A stretch of DNA of 10,964 bases from an uncultured Faecalibacterium sp. (GTDB taxonomy: Bacteria > Bacillota > Clostridia > Oscillospirales > Ruminococcaceae), in assembly GCA_937917475.1 (NCBI GenBank), contig CALDNF010000034.1, positions 1-10,964 on the forward strand, read 5' to 3'. This document shows positions 1 to 5,433 of this stretch, in pieces. A program made the translations under genes and the position numbers. Every line of letters starts with the position of its first letter. Within the stretch, counting starts at the first letter, position 1. The notes below the pieces were generated by a model. The model had not been told where the DNA came from and did not search any database. It saw nothing but the letters and a program-made list of their open reading frames with translations.

Positions 1-46
1 CTCGGTTGTGGGCGGGGTACGCACCGCCCTCTGCGATGGGGCTCAT
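1..46 (-). CDS. Partial reading frame at left edge, function unknown
   Basis: An open frame runs off the left edge. An ATG at 44-46 has a modest GAGG ribosome binding site five bases upstream, which is why I chose it; it encodes a peptide beginning MSPIAEGGAYPAHNR. The same frame stays open to the right as far as a TAA at about 109-111, with another ATG at 86-88 that lacks a ribosome binding site. That extension would add two CxxC pairs (CKKC and CPFC), so a small zinc-ribbon N-terminus is possible, but the bases giving the first pair also form the hairpin at 80-108. Only 15 codons are certain and no family can be named. It would be the first gene after the tandem terminators. Confidence 0.3.
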   Translation of the reverse strand, partial: MSPIAEGGAYPAHNR

Positions 47-75
47 TCCGTCCTCATGCGGGCAGAATGGGCATG

Positions 76-108
76 AAAAAAGCACCATGCATTTTTTGCA
101 CAGTGCTT
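76..108 (-). terminator. Intrinsic terminator 2 after the head-gene unit
   Basis: Read on the minus strand, arms at 97-108 and 80-91 pair as GTGC-type and TGCA blocks separated by a two-base internal mismatch on each side, with a five-base loop. A run of T follows (76-81). It lies about 20 bases beyond the first terminator, so the two form a tandem. On the plus strand the hairpin is followed by A residues, so it would work only for minus-strand transcripts. The internal mismatch makes it weaker than its neighbour. Confidence 0.5.
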
Positions 109-118
109 AAAAATGGGC

Positions 119-151
119 AAAAGAAAACCACGGTGCGTGTGCATCGTGGTT
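119..151 (-). terminator. Intrinsic terminator 1 after the cysteine-rich gene
   Basis: An 11-base-pair stem with one G-T pair and a four-base loop spans 126-151, and on the minus strand it is followed by a TTCTTTT tract down to 119. The stem overlaps the TAA stop codon (150-152) of the cysteine-rich gene, so transcription would end almost as soon as translation does. This is the strongest rho-independent terminator seen for the minus strand in the window. Confidence 0.7.
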
Positions 152-356
152 AGTTCCAGTCAGCGTAATGCTGACACTTGAGACATTTTTGGTGCGCTTC
201 GTCCCAACTGCAAGGCGGCTTGTCATCGCCCTTCAGGCAGAGGGAATCATCGCCGATATTGGAGACTTCGAAGCACAGGCCGCAGTCGATTTTGCGATTG
301 TAAATAGGACAAAACCATTCTTCAAGTTTTACCATGTTGCTAATGTGAAAGTCCAT
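150..356 (-). CDS. Small cysteine-rich protein, function unknown
   Basis: A 68-residue protein with seven cysteines (16, 25, 28, 40, 49, 58, 61), including CGLC at 25-28 and CLKC at 58-61, which suggests a metal-binding fold, probably zinc. It has no signal peptide or membrane segment. The start is well supported: GGAGGTGG lies nine bases before the ATG at 354-356, and the gene overlaps the end of the minor capsid gene by 17 bases, so it is probably translated from the same mRNA. A terminator overlaps its stop codon, making it the last gene of the transcript. The CPIYNRKID...CFEVSNIGDDS pattern resembles small proteins I associate with Clostridia generally, not with capsid assembly. A passenger gene or a partner of the toxin-like tail of the preceding protein are both possible; neither is shown. 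Confidence 0.75.
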   Translation of the reverse strand: MDFHISNMVKLEEWFCPIYNRKIDCGLCFEVSNIGDDSLCLKGDDKPPCSWDEAHQKCLKCQHYADWN

Positions 357-1863
357 GCTTCTTTACCACCTCCATCAACTTTTTGCCGCCCTCGTCCAAT
401 GGCCCAATGCTGGAAACGCTTCCGTCTTGCCCAACTGCTGCAAAACCAAGTTCGGAGTAATAACACGTCTGGGTGCCATTACGCTGAGACATTGCAACCT
501 TGGAAGATTGAATGATGCGTTCTACATCCATTGGCCCCATGCCACGTTCGGCCCAGCGTTGCAAAACGTGCTCACTTGCAAAGTTCAGAACGTTGGGGGC
601 TGGCGGGGATTCGATAAGTTTGCCTCTGGCCTTTATTGTACCAGCTTCCCGCATCTGCTGCAACTCTGTATTGGCTGCATCGAAACATTCCTGTTTGCGA
701 GCAAGGAAGCTGGCCTTGCTTGCAGCACTCCTGCCAAAGCCGGAGACCATGGTGCGGGAGCTGTCAGCCCGACTGCCGGTGGCCTTTACGAACTCGGCCA
801 GCTCCTGCCGGGCCTGCCGGAGCTTTACGGCACTCTGGGTGGTGTCGCTCCCGGCGGCATCCTCGGCCAGATACCGGCGTTTGTACTTGCGGACGGTGCG
901 TTCCTTTGCCCGCTGCATCTGGGATATCTCGTAAGCGGTGTATTTCCCGCCGTTGTACTCGATGTCCCGGGCGTTGAGCTTTTCAAGGCTTTCCTGTGTC
1001 CAGGTAGGCGGAGAACCCAGCTCGGGGAAGATGGCGAAAAAGGTGTGGCGGCAGTTCCAGCCGCACAGCCCCGCCCCGGTGCCGTAGCCGGTGGCAGATT
1101 CAAAGTCCGGGTAATGCTTTCCCAGATAGTCCACTGCACCGCCCCGGTGGAACTGTCGGCCCTGCCATTCGGTATGGGAAGGCCGGGCTCCGCCGTGAGC
1201 CGTGGTCTCAAAGAATTCCACGCCCATCTCGTCGGCCCGGGCCACTTGCAGTTTGGCACCGGTCTGATTCACGCCGGTGAGCACTGCCCGGCGGCAGGCC
1301 ACTTCCAGCGTGTCTTTGTGACCGGTGGGGTAAGTGACGTACTTCATGCCGTCGGCAAGGCTATCCACGGCACTCTTGATGGCCGATTTGTAGTCAAAGG
1401 CCCCGCTGCTCACCTTGAGGTAGGCCCGGTCAAGGGCGGCTTCAAACTGGCCGGAAACCGTGTTGGCGGTCGTCCCGGTAAGGTTCTGGAAGGTCCCCGC
1501 TGTCTGTTGGTAACCGGCGTTGAGCAGGGCCTGCAAGGCGGGATTCTCTGCAAAGGGCGTGGGTTCCTTGCCGTAGTGGTAATAAATCTCGTCCTCGGCT
1601 TCCATGGCCCGGGTGGCGGCCTCCTGCATGAGCCGCCGGATCTCGGTTTCGCTCTTGCCGGTATAGCGGGCCAGCTTCTTCACCACGTCCTGCCGGAGGG
1701 CCTCGGTCTGCTGATACCGCCATAGCTGCCAGTTGGCCGTCGGGGTCAGCGTTTCCATCTTGGAGATCCGCCGGGCCACGTCCCGAAGGATGTCGTCCTC
1801 GACCTGCTGCCAGAGCAGGACCAGCCGGTCCGGTGCATGGTCGAGATAATCCGGAGAAAGCAT
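340..1863 (-). CDS. Phage minor capsid protein (MuF/minor capsid 2 type) with toxin-like C-terminus
   Basis: A 507-residue head protein placed directly after the portal gene, as in SPP1-like and Mu-like phages. The N-terminal part is helical (about 1-215). The conserved core follows, with AHGGARPSHTEWQG at about 222-235 and GLCGWNCRH at 265-273, typical of the minor capsid protein 2 / MuF group, which sits at the portal vertex and can be carried in the virion. After a charged helical linker (about 310-420) comes a separate C-terminal domain, about 425-507, with H432, R436, W437 and R440 in HVLQRWAERG, followed by a beta-rich YYSELGFAAVGQDGSVSSIG segment. This resembles the small BECR/RelE-like nuclease domains found fused to such head proteins; that is inference. 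The start at 1861-1863 has GGAGGTG upstream and shares one base with the portal stop codon. GC content falls towards the 3' end. Confidence 0.9.
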   Translation of the reverse strand: MLSPDYLDHAPDRLVLLWQQVEDDILRDVARRISKMETLTPTANWQLWRYQQTEALRQDVVKKLARYTGKSETEIRRLMQEAATRAMEAEDEIYYHYGKEPTPFAENPALQALLNAGYQQTAGTFQNLTGTTANTVSGQFEAALDRAYLKVSSGAFDYKSAIKSAVDSLADGMKYVTYPTGHKDTLEVACRRAVLTGVNQTGAKLQVARADEMGVEFFETTAHGGARPSHTEWQGRQFHRGGAVDYLGKHYPDFESATGYGTGAGLCGWNCRHTFFAIFPELGSPPTWTQESLEKLNARDIEYNGGKYTAYEISQMQRAKERTVRKYKRRYLAEDAAGSDTTQSAVKLRQARQELAEFVKATGSRADSSRTMVSGFGRSAASKASFLARKQECFDAANTELQQMREAGTIKARGKLIESPPAPNVLNFASEHVLQRWAERGMGPMDVERIIQSSKVAMSQRNGTQTCYYSELGFAAVGQDGSVSSIGPLDEGGKKLMEVVKKHGLSH

Positions 1864-3350
1864 CAGGCACCTCCGAAGCTCAACTCAGGCTGCTTGTTTT
1901 CGTCAGCTGCTTCCTGCGCCAGCTGCCGGGCATCGTCCTCGCTGACGCCGTACCGGGCCGCAAGATACTTGTACCGGGGCAAAAGGCCGCTCAGGGCATC
2001 GTCCCGCATCTGGCTCATCCGGGTCTCAGCATCGGTGATGTAGCTGTCGTCCCAATTGACGGAAAGGGCCGTCTCCGGGTCCACCTCGGCCCCTTGCAGG
2101 TTCTTTGCTGCCCAGAGCATGGCCCGGACGATGCCGATCAGGGCGTTCTCGATGGAGATCTGGTTCTTGTTGGCAGACTGCACAAGGTCCTGACGGCTGC
2201 CGTTGTACTCGGTGGCCGTGGTGACTTTGCCATTCTCGAAATCGTACCGGTGGCAGCCCAGCCCGCACTTGAAGCTGAACAGGTTCAGCATATCCTGCAC
2301 GGCCCGGTGATTCTGCTCCACCCGGAGGTCAGGGTTGTACTCGTGGTACTCGCTGGCCTGATCGAGACTGCCCGCCTTTTCCGGCAGGGTGACGAACTGG
2401 CTTTTTACGTCGTCGTCGGGCGGGATGGGATGCTCTACGCCGTCCTTGTCCACCACCTTGCGGCAGATGTCGGCGGAGTAGAAAATCTTCTTGTGACCCA
2501 GCCGGATGTCCTCCCGGTAGTTGTCAAAGGCAAGGTCGATGCCCTGCGCTTCCTCCAACGCCTCAGCAAACACCGCCATACCCAGCCCCATGCCGCCGTC
2601 GATGTTCTTGACGGCAGCGGGGCGGAACAGGCTGAACCAGGGCGGGGACCCTTCCACCGTGATGCTCTCCGCTGTGCCCGGCGGGGCAGGCACCCGGGTG
2701 AAATCCGGCACACCGGAAACAGAATCCGCCACCCGGAACCACTCGTTGCGGATGGTGCGGCTCGTCTCGTCGCCGGTGTGGGTCTGCAAGTAGACGGCGG
2801 GCTTGCCGTCCATCAGGCACTCAGAAACAAAAGCCGCTTCGGTCACAACGCCCCGCTCCACCCGCAGGGGAAGGATGCAGGATGCCGGGTCGTAATCCAG
2901 CTTCAGTCGGGTGTCCGGCCCGGGAACGGCCTTTCCGTTTGCGACGGTCAGGTTCTCGGCACTCAGCACGAAGGCCCCTGTGCCGGACCAGTAGGCCTGC
3001 TCCACAAGGGCGTTGGCGTTGGTCCAGAAATGCAGCTGCCGGAGCAGCCCGCCCACCTGTTGTTCATCGTCGCCCAGCAGATAGCGGGCCGTGGCAGCGT
3101 CGGCGATCTGGAAGGTGGTGCGGTCGTTCAGAAGCAGGTTCGCCCAATCCTCACAGACCCGCTTGGGCATCCGCAGCGATGCGATCCGGCGTTTGCGGGT
3201 GCCGTCGGCGTACTGGCTCTCCCGGGTGTGGATGTCGGGCACACTGCCCTTCCACCACTGCCGCCATGTTTCAATGTGGCCATAGTAGGTGGCATCCAGT
3301 GTCCAGCCCCGGGTGCGGTTCAGGTAGCCCAGAAATGCGTCAATGTTCAT
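1863..3350 (-). CDS. Phage portal protein, SPP1 gp6-like
   Basis: A 495-residue protein, the usual length for SPP1-type portals. The portal is a dodecameric ring at one vertex of the procapsid through which the terminase pumps DNA and to which the tail connector binds. The diagnostic N-terminus is present: HIETWRQWWKG at about 25-35 and MPKRVCEDWANLLLNDRT at 61-78. The family's long helical and beta-rich body follows, and the C-terminus ends in acidic and glutamine-rich residues. The start ATG (3348-3350) overlaps the large terminase stop by four bases (ATGA), with AGGAGGTTG upstream. The order small terminase, large terminase, portal, minor capsid is the standard packaging and head order and independently supports the call. 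Confidence 0.93.
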   Translation of the reverse strand: MNIDAFLGYLNRTRGWTLDATYYGHIETWRQWWKGSVPDIHTRESQYADGTRKRRIASLRMPKRVCEDWANLLLNDRTTFQIADAATARYLLGDDEQQVGGLLRQLHFWTNANALVEQAYWSGTGAFVLSAENLTVANGKAVPGPDTRLKLDYDPASCILPLRVERGVVTEAAFVSECLMDGKPAVYLQTHTGDETSRTIRNEWFRVADSVSGVPDFTRVPAPPGTAESITVEGSPPWFSLFRPAAVKNIDGGMGLGMAVFAEALEEAQGIDLAFDNYREDIRLGHKKIFYSADICRKVVDKDGVEHPIPPDDDVKSQFVTLPEKAGSLDQASEYHEYNPDLRVEQNHRAVQDMLNLFSFKCGLGCHRYDFENGKVTTATEYNGSRQDLVQSANKNQISIENALIGIVRAMLWAAKNLQGAEVDPETALSVNWDDSYITDAETRMSQMRDDALSGLLPRYKYLAARYGVSEDDARQLAQEAADENKQPELSFGGA

Positions 3351-4603
3351 GTGTTGGTCAACCTCCTGAACTCTCGTTCGATGGTGTATTCAAAGGCATC
3401 CAGCGTGTCGATATCGGTGCTGCCGTCGTCCAGCCGCTCGTCCACGCCGGGATGCTTCTGGCTCCACAGAGCCGTTGCAAGAGCGTCCCGGAGGGTGGCC
3501 GCTTCCGGCGTATACCAGAACCGCCCGCCGCCCATGAGGATGGACGTCAGGCGGATGCGGTCGAGTATCTTGATCTTTGCGCTGTTCTCCACCCGGTCGG
3601 CCAGCCAACTGAGAGAACAGCGGCGCAGACGGCCCCGGATGTGGTTGATGAGGGTCTGCTCTGCGCTGTCGCAGAAAATGTACTGTATCTCACCCCAGCG
3701 GGAAAAGACGGTGATGCAGAACTCAATGAGCTTGTCGGCCAGAAAGTCGGCATCCTGCGCCACCGGGTCGATGCGCTGGGAAGTCAGCCCCACCACGCCG
3801 GAATAGCCCGGCAGGATAGCCGTGGCTACAAAGGCGTGTTTGGAGCCATTGCCGCCAAAGTCCACACCGACCCGCACCCGCCATGGGTGCAGTGGCTTGT
3901 CCGCAGGCCAGAGAAAGCGGCCGTCTTTGGCAGCGATGCTGTCCGCAAAGATGCGGTATATCACGCCGTTGGCGGCCATCCACTGGCCCAGAATGAACCG
4001 GGCGTAATAGACCGTGCCTGCATACTCCCGCTTGAGGTCGGCCACGAACTGGGCCGGAAGGGTGGGATTGTCGTCGATGGTGTAGGCCTGACAGTAAATG
4101 TCGGCATCGCTGTCCAGAAACTTCTTGAACCAGTGCTGCGGATTCTCCGGGTTGCAGGTGCCGTCAAAGTGGGAGTGGGGGCAGGACAGACGGCTTTTCA
4201 GCATCTGGAAAACCCCCTCGTCCCAAGTGGTGATCTCGTCGCCGTAGACGTACTCAAAGGCTGCGCCCTGTATCCGGGCGATGTGCTTCTTGTTGTCAGC
4301 ACCAAGGACATAGACCTTTTTGCCGAACAGCTGCACCACATTGCCCGAAGCCGATGTCCGGATGATGCCCACAAGGTCGGGGCCCCATATCTCCCGCATA
4401 AGGGAAAGCACGTTGCGTTCCAGCGTGCCCAGCGTGTTGCCCATCAGCACCAGCAGGCCCTCGCCCCGGGCGGCGCAGATGCGTTTCGGGATGACGGCAG
4501 CGCAGTCCACGAAGGTTTTGCCGCTTCGGGTGGCCCCGGTCTTGACGTTCCACCGGTGATTGCAGTTGCGCAGATATTCCTGCTGGAACTCAGTCAATGG
4601 CAC
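3347..4603 (-). CDS. terL: Phage terminase large subunit
   Basis: The DNA-packaging motor and endonuclease, 418 residues from the chosen GTG start at 4601-4603. The frame is open to 4750, but GGGAGG eight bases before this GTG fixes the start, and the protein then begins VPLTEFQQEYLRN, as expected for the family. Near the N-terminus is the ATPase P-loop GATRSGKT (23-30). YVYGDE (118-123) supplies the Walker B aspartate and catalytic glutamate. NPENPQHW lies near residues 151-158. The RNase H-like nuclease domain begins at VGVDFGG, with candidate metal-binding aspartates 249, 312 (IFCDSAE) and 399 or 402 (DIDTLDAFEY). It overlaps the small subunit by 14 bases and the portal gene by four. No truncation is seen and all key residues are present. 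Confidence 0.95.
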   Translation of the reverse strand: MPLTEFQQEYLRNCNHRWNVKTGATRSGKTFVDCAAVIPKRICAARGEGLLVLMGNTLGTLERNVLSLMREIWGPDLVGIIRTSASGNVVQLFGKKVYVLGADNKKHIARIQGAAFEYVYGDEITTWDEGVFQMLKSRLSCPHSHFDGTCNPENPQHWFKKFLDSDADIYCQAYTIDDNPTLPAQFVADLKREYAGTVYYARFILGQWMAANGVIYRIFADSIAAKDGRFLWPADKPLHPWRVRVGVDFGGNGSKHAFVATAILPGYSGVVGLTSQRIDPVAQDADFLADKLIEFCITVFSRWGEIQYIFCDSAEQTLINHIRGRLRRCSLSWLADRVENSAKIKILDRIRLTSILMGGGRFWYTPEAATLRDALATALWSQKHPGVDERLDDGSTDIDTLDAFEYTIEREFRRLTNT

Positions 4604-4976
4604 TGTCCACACCTCCCAGCAGCTCCTTGGCCTTTGCCAGAGCATCTGCTGCGGGGTCTTCCTGTACGGTCTCCTCGCCCAGCATCTTGAGCAGGACAGA
4701 AGCAGCCTGCGGGTTTCCACGCTTGGCCTGTTCCGCAATGCCCACCACAACGCTCATCTGGTTGTCGATGTCCTCCGGGTCGATCTGATCTTTCAGCATC
4801 CGGTTCACTGTGCGGCGGTCGGTCTCCGGCAGGCTGAGGTAGTAGTCGGCGGCTTCCTTCATGGACCGTTTGCGGCGGCGTGCCGCCCCGGAGGCAATGC
4901 CGCCCTTCTGGGCAATTTCTCTCTGTTCACTCTCTGTTCGTTCGCTGAACGGGATGAGATTCTTTTCATTCGACAC
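4590..4976 (-). CDS. terS: Phage terminase small subunit
   Basis: A 128-residue protein from a GTG start at 4974-4976, chosen because AGAGGTGG lies just upstream; the ATG ten codons further up has no such site. Small terminases bind the packaging start site on phage DNA and regulate the large subunit. The basic segment KGGIASGAARRRKRSMKE (24-41) and the helical DNQMSVVVGIAEQAKRGNPQ (71-90), followed by AASVLLKMLGE, are typical of a group common in Bacillota phages. A 14-base overlap with the large subunit supports translational coupling. An intrinsic terminator ends only about 28 bases upstream of its start, so expression must come by read-through from the promoter near 5380 or by controlled antitermination. 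Confidence 0.88.
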   Translation of the reverse strand: MSNEKNLIPFSERTESEQREIAQKGGIASGAARRRKRSMKEAADYYLSLPETDRRTVNRMLKDQIDPEDIDNQMSVVVGIAEQAKRGNPQAASVLLKMLGEETVQEDPAADALAKAKELLGGVDSAID

Positions 4977-5004
4977 GTCACCACCTCTCTTGTTGTCAGG
5001 GCAC

Positions 5005-5033
5005 AAAAAAGCCGCCCGGAAAAAACCGAACGG
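5005..5033 (-). terminator. Intrinsic terminator directly before the small terminase gene
   Basis: On the minus strand, arms at 5026-5033 and 5012-5019 form an eight-base-pair stem with two G-T pairs around a T6 loop, followed by C and then six T (5005-5010). It separates the tRNA unit from the packaging genes. No promoter fits between it and the terminase ribosome binding site, so it is either leaky or subject to antitermination. Confidence 0.6.
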
Positions 5034-5043
5034 TCAGAATATC

Positions 5044-5084
5044 AAAAATAAGCGGCCCCGGATGCGGGTGCAGCAGGAGCCGCT
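5044..5084 (-). terminator. Terminator hairpin downstream of the tRNA
   Basis: Arms at 5076-5084 and 5051-5059 pair over nine bases (one G-T pair) around a 16-base loop, followed on the minus strand by TATTTTTGA. It stands in tandem with the terminator at 5005-5033 and forms the lower part of the alternative structure described for 5044-5111. Confidence 0.55.
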
Positions 5085-5111
5085 GCATCCGGAACTTTCG
5101 CAGCCGGATGC
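5044..5111 (-). promoter_or_regulatory. Attenuator-like element with mutually exclusive hairpins
   Basis: Minus-strand RNA carries GCAUCCGG at 5104-5111, its exact complement CCGGAUGC at 5085-5092, and a second GCAUCCGG at 5058-5065. The middle copy can pair with the first, leaving the terminator stem 5076-5084/5051-5059 free to form, or with the third, which invades the loop and the upper two pairs of that terminator stem. The two folds cannot coexist as simple hairpins. This is the geometry of a transcription attenuator. No ligand, leader peptide or protein site can be named from the sequence. Confidence 0.4.
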
Positions 5112-5156
5112 CCTGCTATACGCTGGTCTGCGCTCATTCCAAGACATTGCAGCGTC

Positions 5157-5232
5157 TGGCACTCGGGGCAGGGGTCGAACCTGCAACAGCCGGTTTTGGA
5201 GACCGGTGCTCCACCAATTGAGCTACCCGAGT
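5157..5232 (-). tRNA. tRNA-Trp (anticodon CCA)
   Basis: A complete 76-base cloverleaf on the minus strand. The acceptor stem is ACTCGGG with CCCGAGT (7 pairs). The D arm is GCTC/GAGC, the anticodon stem CCGGT/ACCGG with loop CTCCAAA and anticodon CCA (5197-5199), and the T arm GCAGG-TTCGACC-CCTGC. The discriminator base is G, as expected for bacterial tRNA-Trp, and the CCA end is encoded (5157-5159). It reads ordinary UGG codons and is not an opal suppressor. No intact promoter lies immediately next to it, so it is probably processed out of the longer transcript that starts near 5357. Its position between the late regulator gene and the terminase genes makes it phage cargo and not an integration scar. 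Confidence 0.97.
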
Positions 5233-5265
5233 ATAATAGGAGCAGCCCGCAGAACGCCGGGGTGG

Positions 5266-5298
5266 AAAAACCTGTGCCTGTGGACAGCACAGGAAAAA
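5266..5298 (-). terminator. Terminator-like hairpin between promoter and tRNA
   Basis: Arms CCTGTGC and GCACAGG (5287-5293 and 5271-5277 on the minus strand) form a perfect seven-pair stem with a nine-base loop, followed by five T (5266-5270). The mirror-image flank is also A/T-rich (5294-5298), so the plus-strand version is followed by A residues only. It stands roughly 65 bases after the predicted transcription start and before the tRNA, so it could act as a control point for late transcription. Confidence 0.45.
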
Positions 5299-5326
5299 GT
5301 GGGAAGCGTTCCGGAGACTGCAAGAC

Positions 5327-5357
5327 AAGCGGCCTGCCGCTTTCGGCGGTTCCGCTT
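5327..5357 (-). other. Structured RNA leader at the start of the late transcript
   Basis: Minus-strand RNA beginning at about 5357 carries AAGCGG at 5352-5357, a second AAGCGG at 5337-5342, and CCGCTT at 5327-5332, plus CCGC at 5346-5349. CCGCTT can pair with either AAGCGG copy: the near one gives a tight hairpin with a CAGG loop, and the far one encloses an inner CCGC/GCGG hairpin. No open reading frame with a ribosome binding site is present, so this is an untranslated structured leader. Whether it acts as an antitermination RNA is speculation. Confidence 0.4.
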
Positions 5358-5363
5358 ATACCC

Positions 5364-5392
5364 ATTTTAGCCTATCCCTCAGGGATGCTCAA
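5364..5392 (-). promoter_or_regulatory. Predicted late promoter (sigma-70 type)
   Basis: On the minus strand TTGAGC (5387-5392) is followed after exactly 17 bases by TAAAAT (5364-5369). The -10 box matches the consensus at five of six positions; the -35 box is poorer (four of six), as is common for activator-dependent promoters. The start would be near 5357. It faces the tRNA and the packaging genes and begins about 40 bases after the stop codon of the late-regulator-like gene. It is the only good promoter I could find in the gap. Confidence 0.6.
5374..5386. promoter_or_regulatory. 13-base palindrome between -35 and -10
   Basis: ATCCCTCAGGGAT is a perfect six-base inverted repeat around one central base and fills most of the promoter spacer. 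A protein bound here would block RNA polymerase, so it looks like an operator. The XRE-type protein encoded at 5955-6191 is one candidate binder; a host repressor is another. Confidence 0.45.
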
Positions 5393-5401
5393 GGGAAAGG
5401 C

Positions 5402-5432
5402 AGTGGAATCGTAGTGGAATCATGGTGGAACT
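5402..5432. repeat. Three 11-base phased repeats upstream of the promoter
   Basis: On the plus strand the blocks start at 5402, 5413 and 5424: AGTGGAATC, AGTGGAATC and GGTGGAACT, so GTGGAA recurs at exactly 11-base intervals. One repeat per helical turn, beginning about ten bases upstream of the -35 box, is the expected layout of an activator binding site. The block begins right after the stop codon of the regulator gene (5434-5436). Confidence 0.6.
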
Positions 5433-5433
5433 T

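Noticed and set aside
355..1725. Plus-strand open frame opposite the minor capsid gene.
   Set aside because: It is an antisense shadow: the minus-strand frame has family motifs, a good start and correct gene order.
1833..4690. Long open frames on the plus strand (up to about 650 codons) opposite portal and terminase genes.
   Set aside because: They mirror well-recognised minus-strand genes in GC-rich DNA, have no ribosome binding sites that fit and no recognisable protein domains.
5197..5199. tRNA as an opal (UGA) suppressor that would recode stops.
   Set aside because: The anticodon is CCA, not UCA, and TGA serves as a normal stop at several gene ends here.
5157..5232. tRNA as a prophage attachment site.
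   Set aside because: Phage genes of one transcript lie on both sides, there is no integrase nearby and no partial tRNA copy is seen in the window.
5222..5232. TATTAT sequence just before the tRNA as its own promoter.
   Set aside because: It overlaps or abuts the tRNA 5' end, so a start from it would fall inside the tRNA, and there is no suitable -35.
5042..5365. Minus-strand frame of 107 codons over the late leader and tRNA.
   Set aside because: It runs through a perfect tRNA and several terminator hairpins and lacks a ribosome binding site.
5402..5432. Short regular repeats as a CRISPR array or replication iterons.
   Set aside because: Units are only 11 bases with no unique spacers, and the position next to a promoter suits a regulator site better than an origin.
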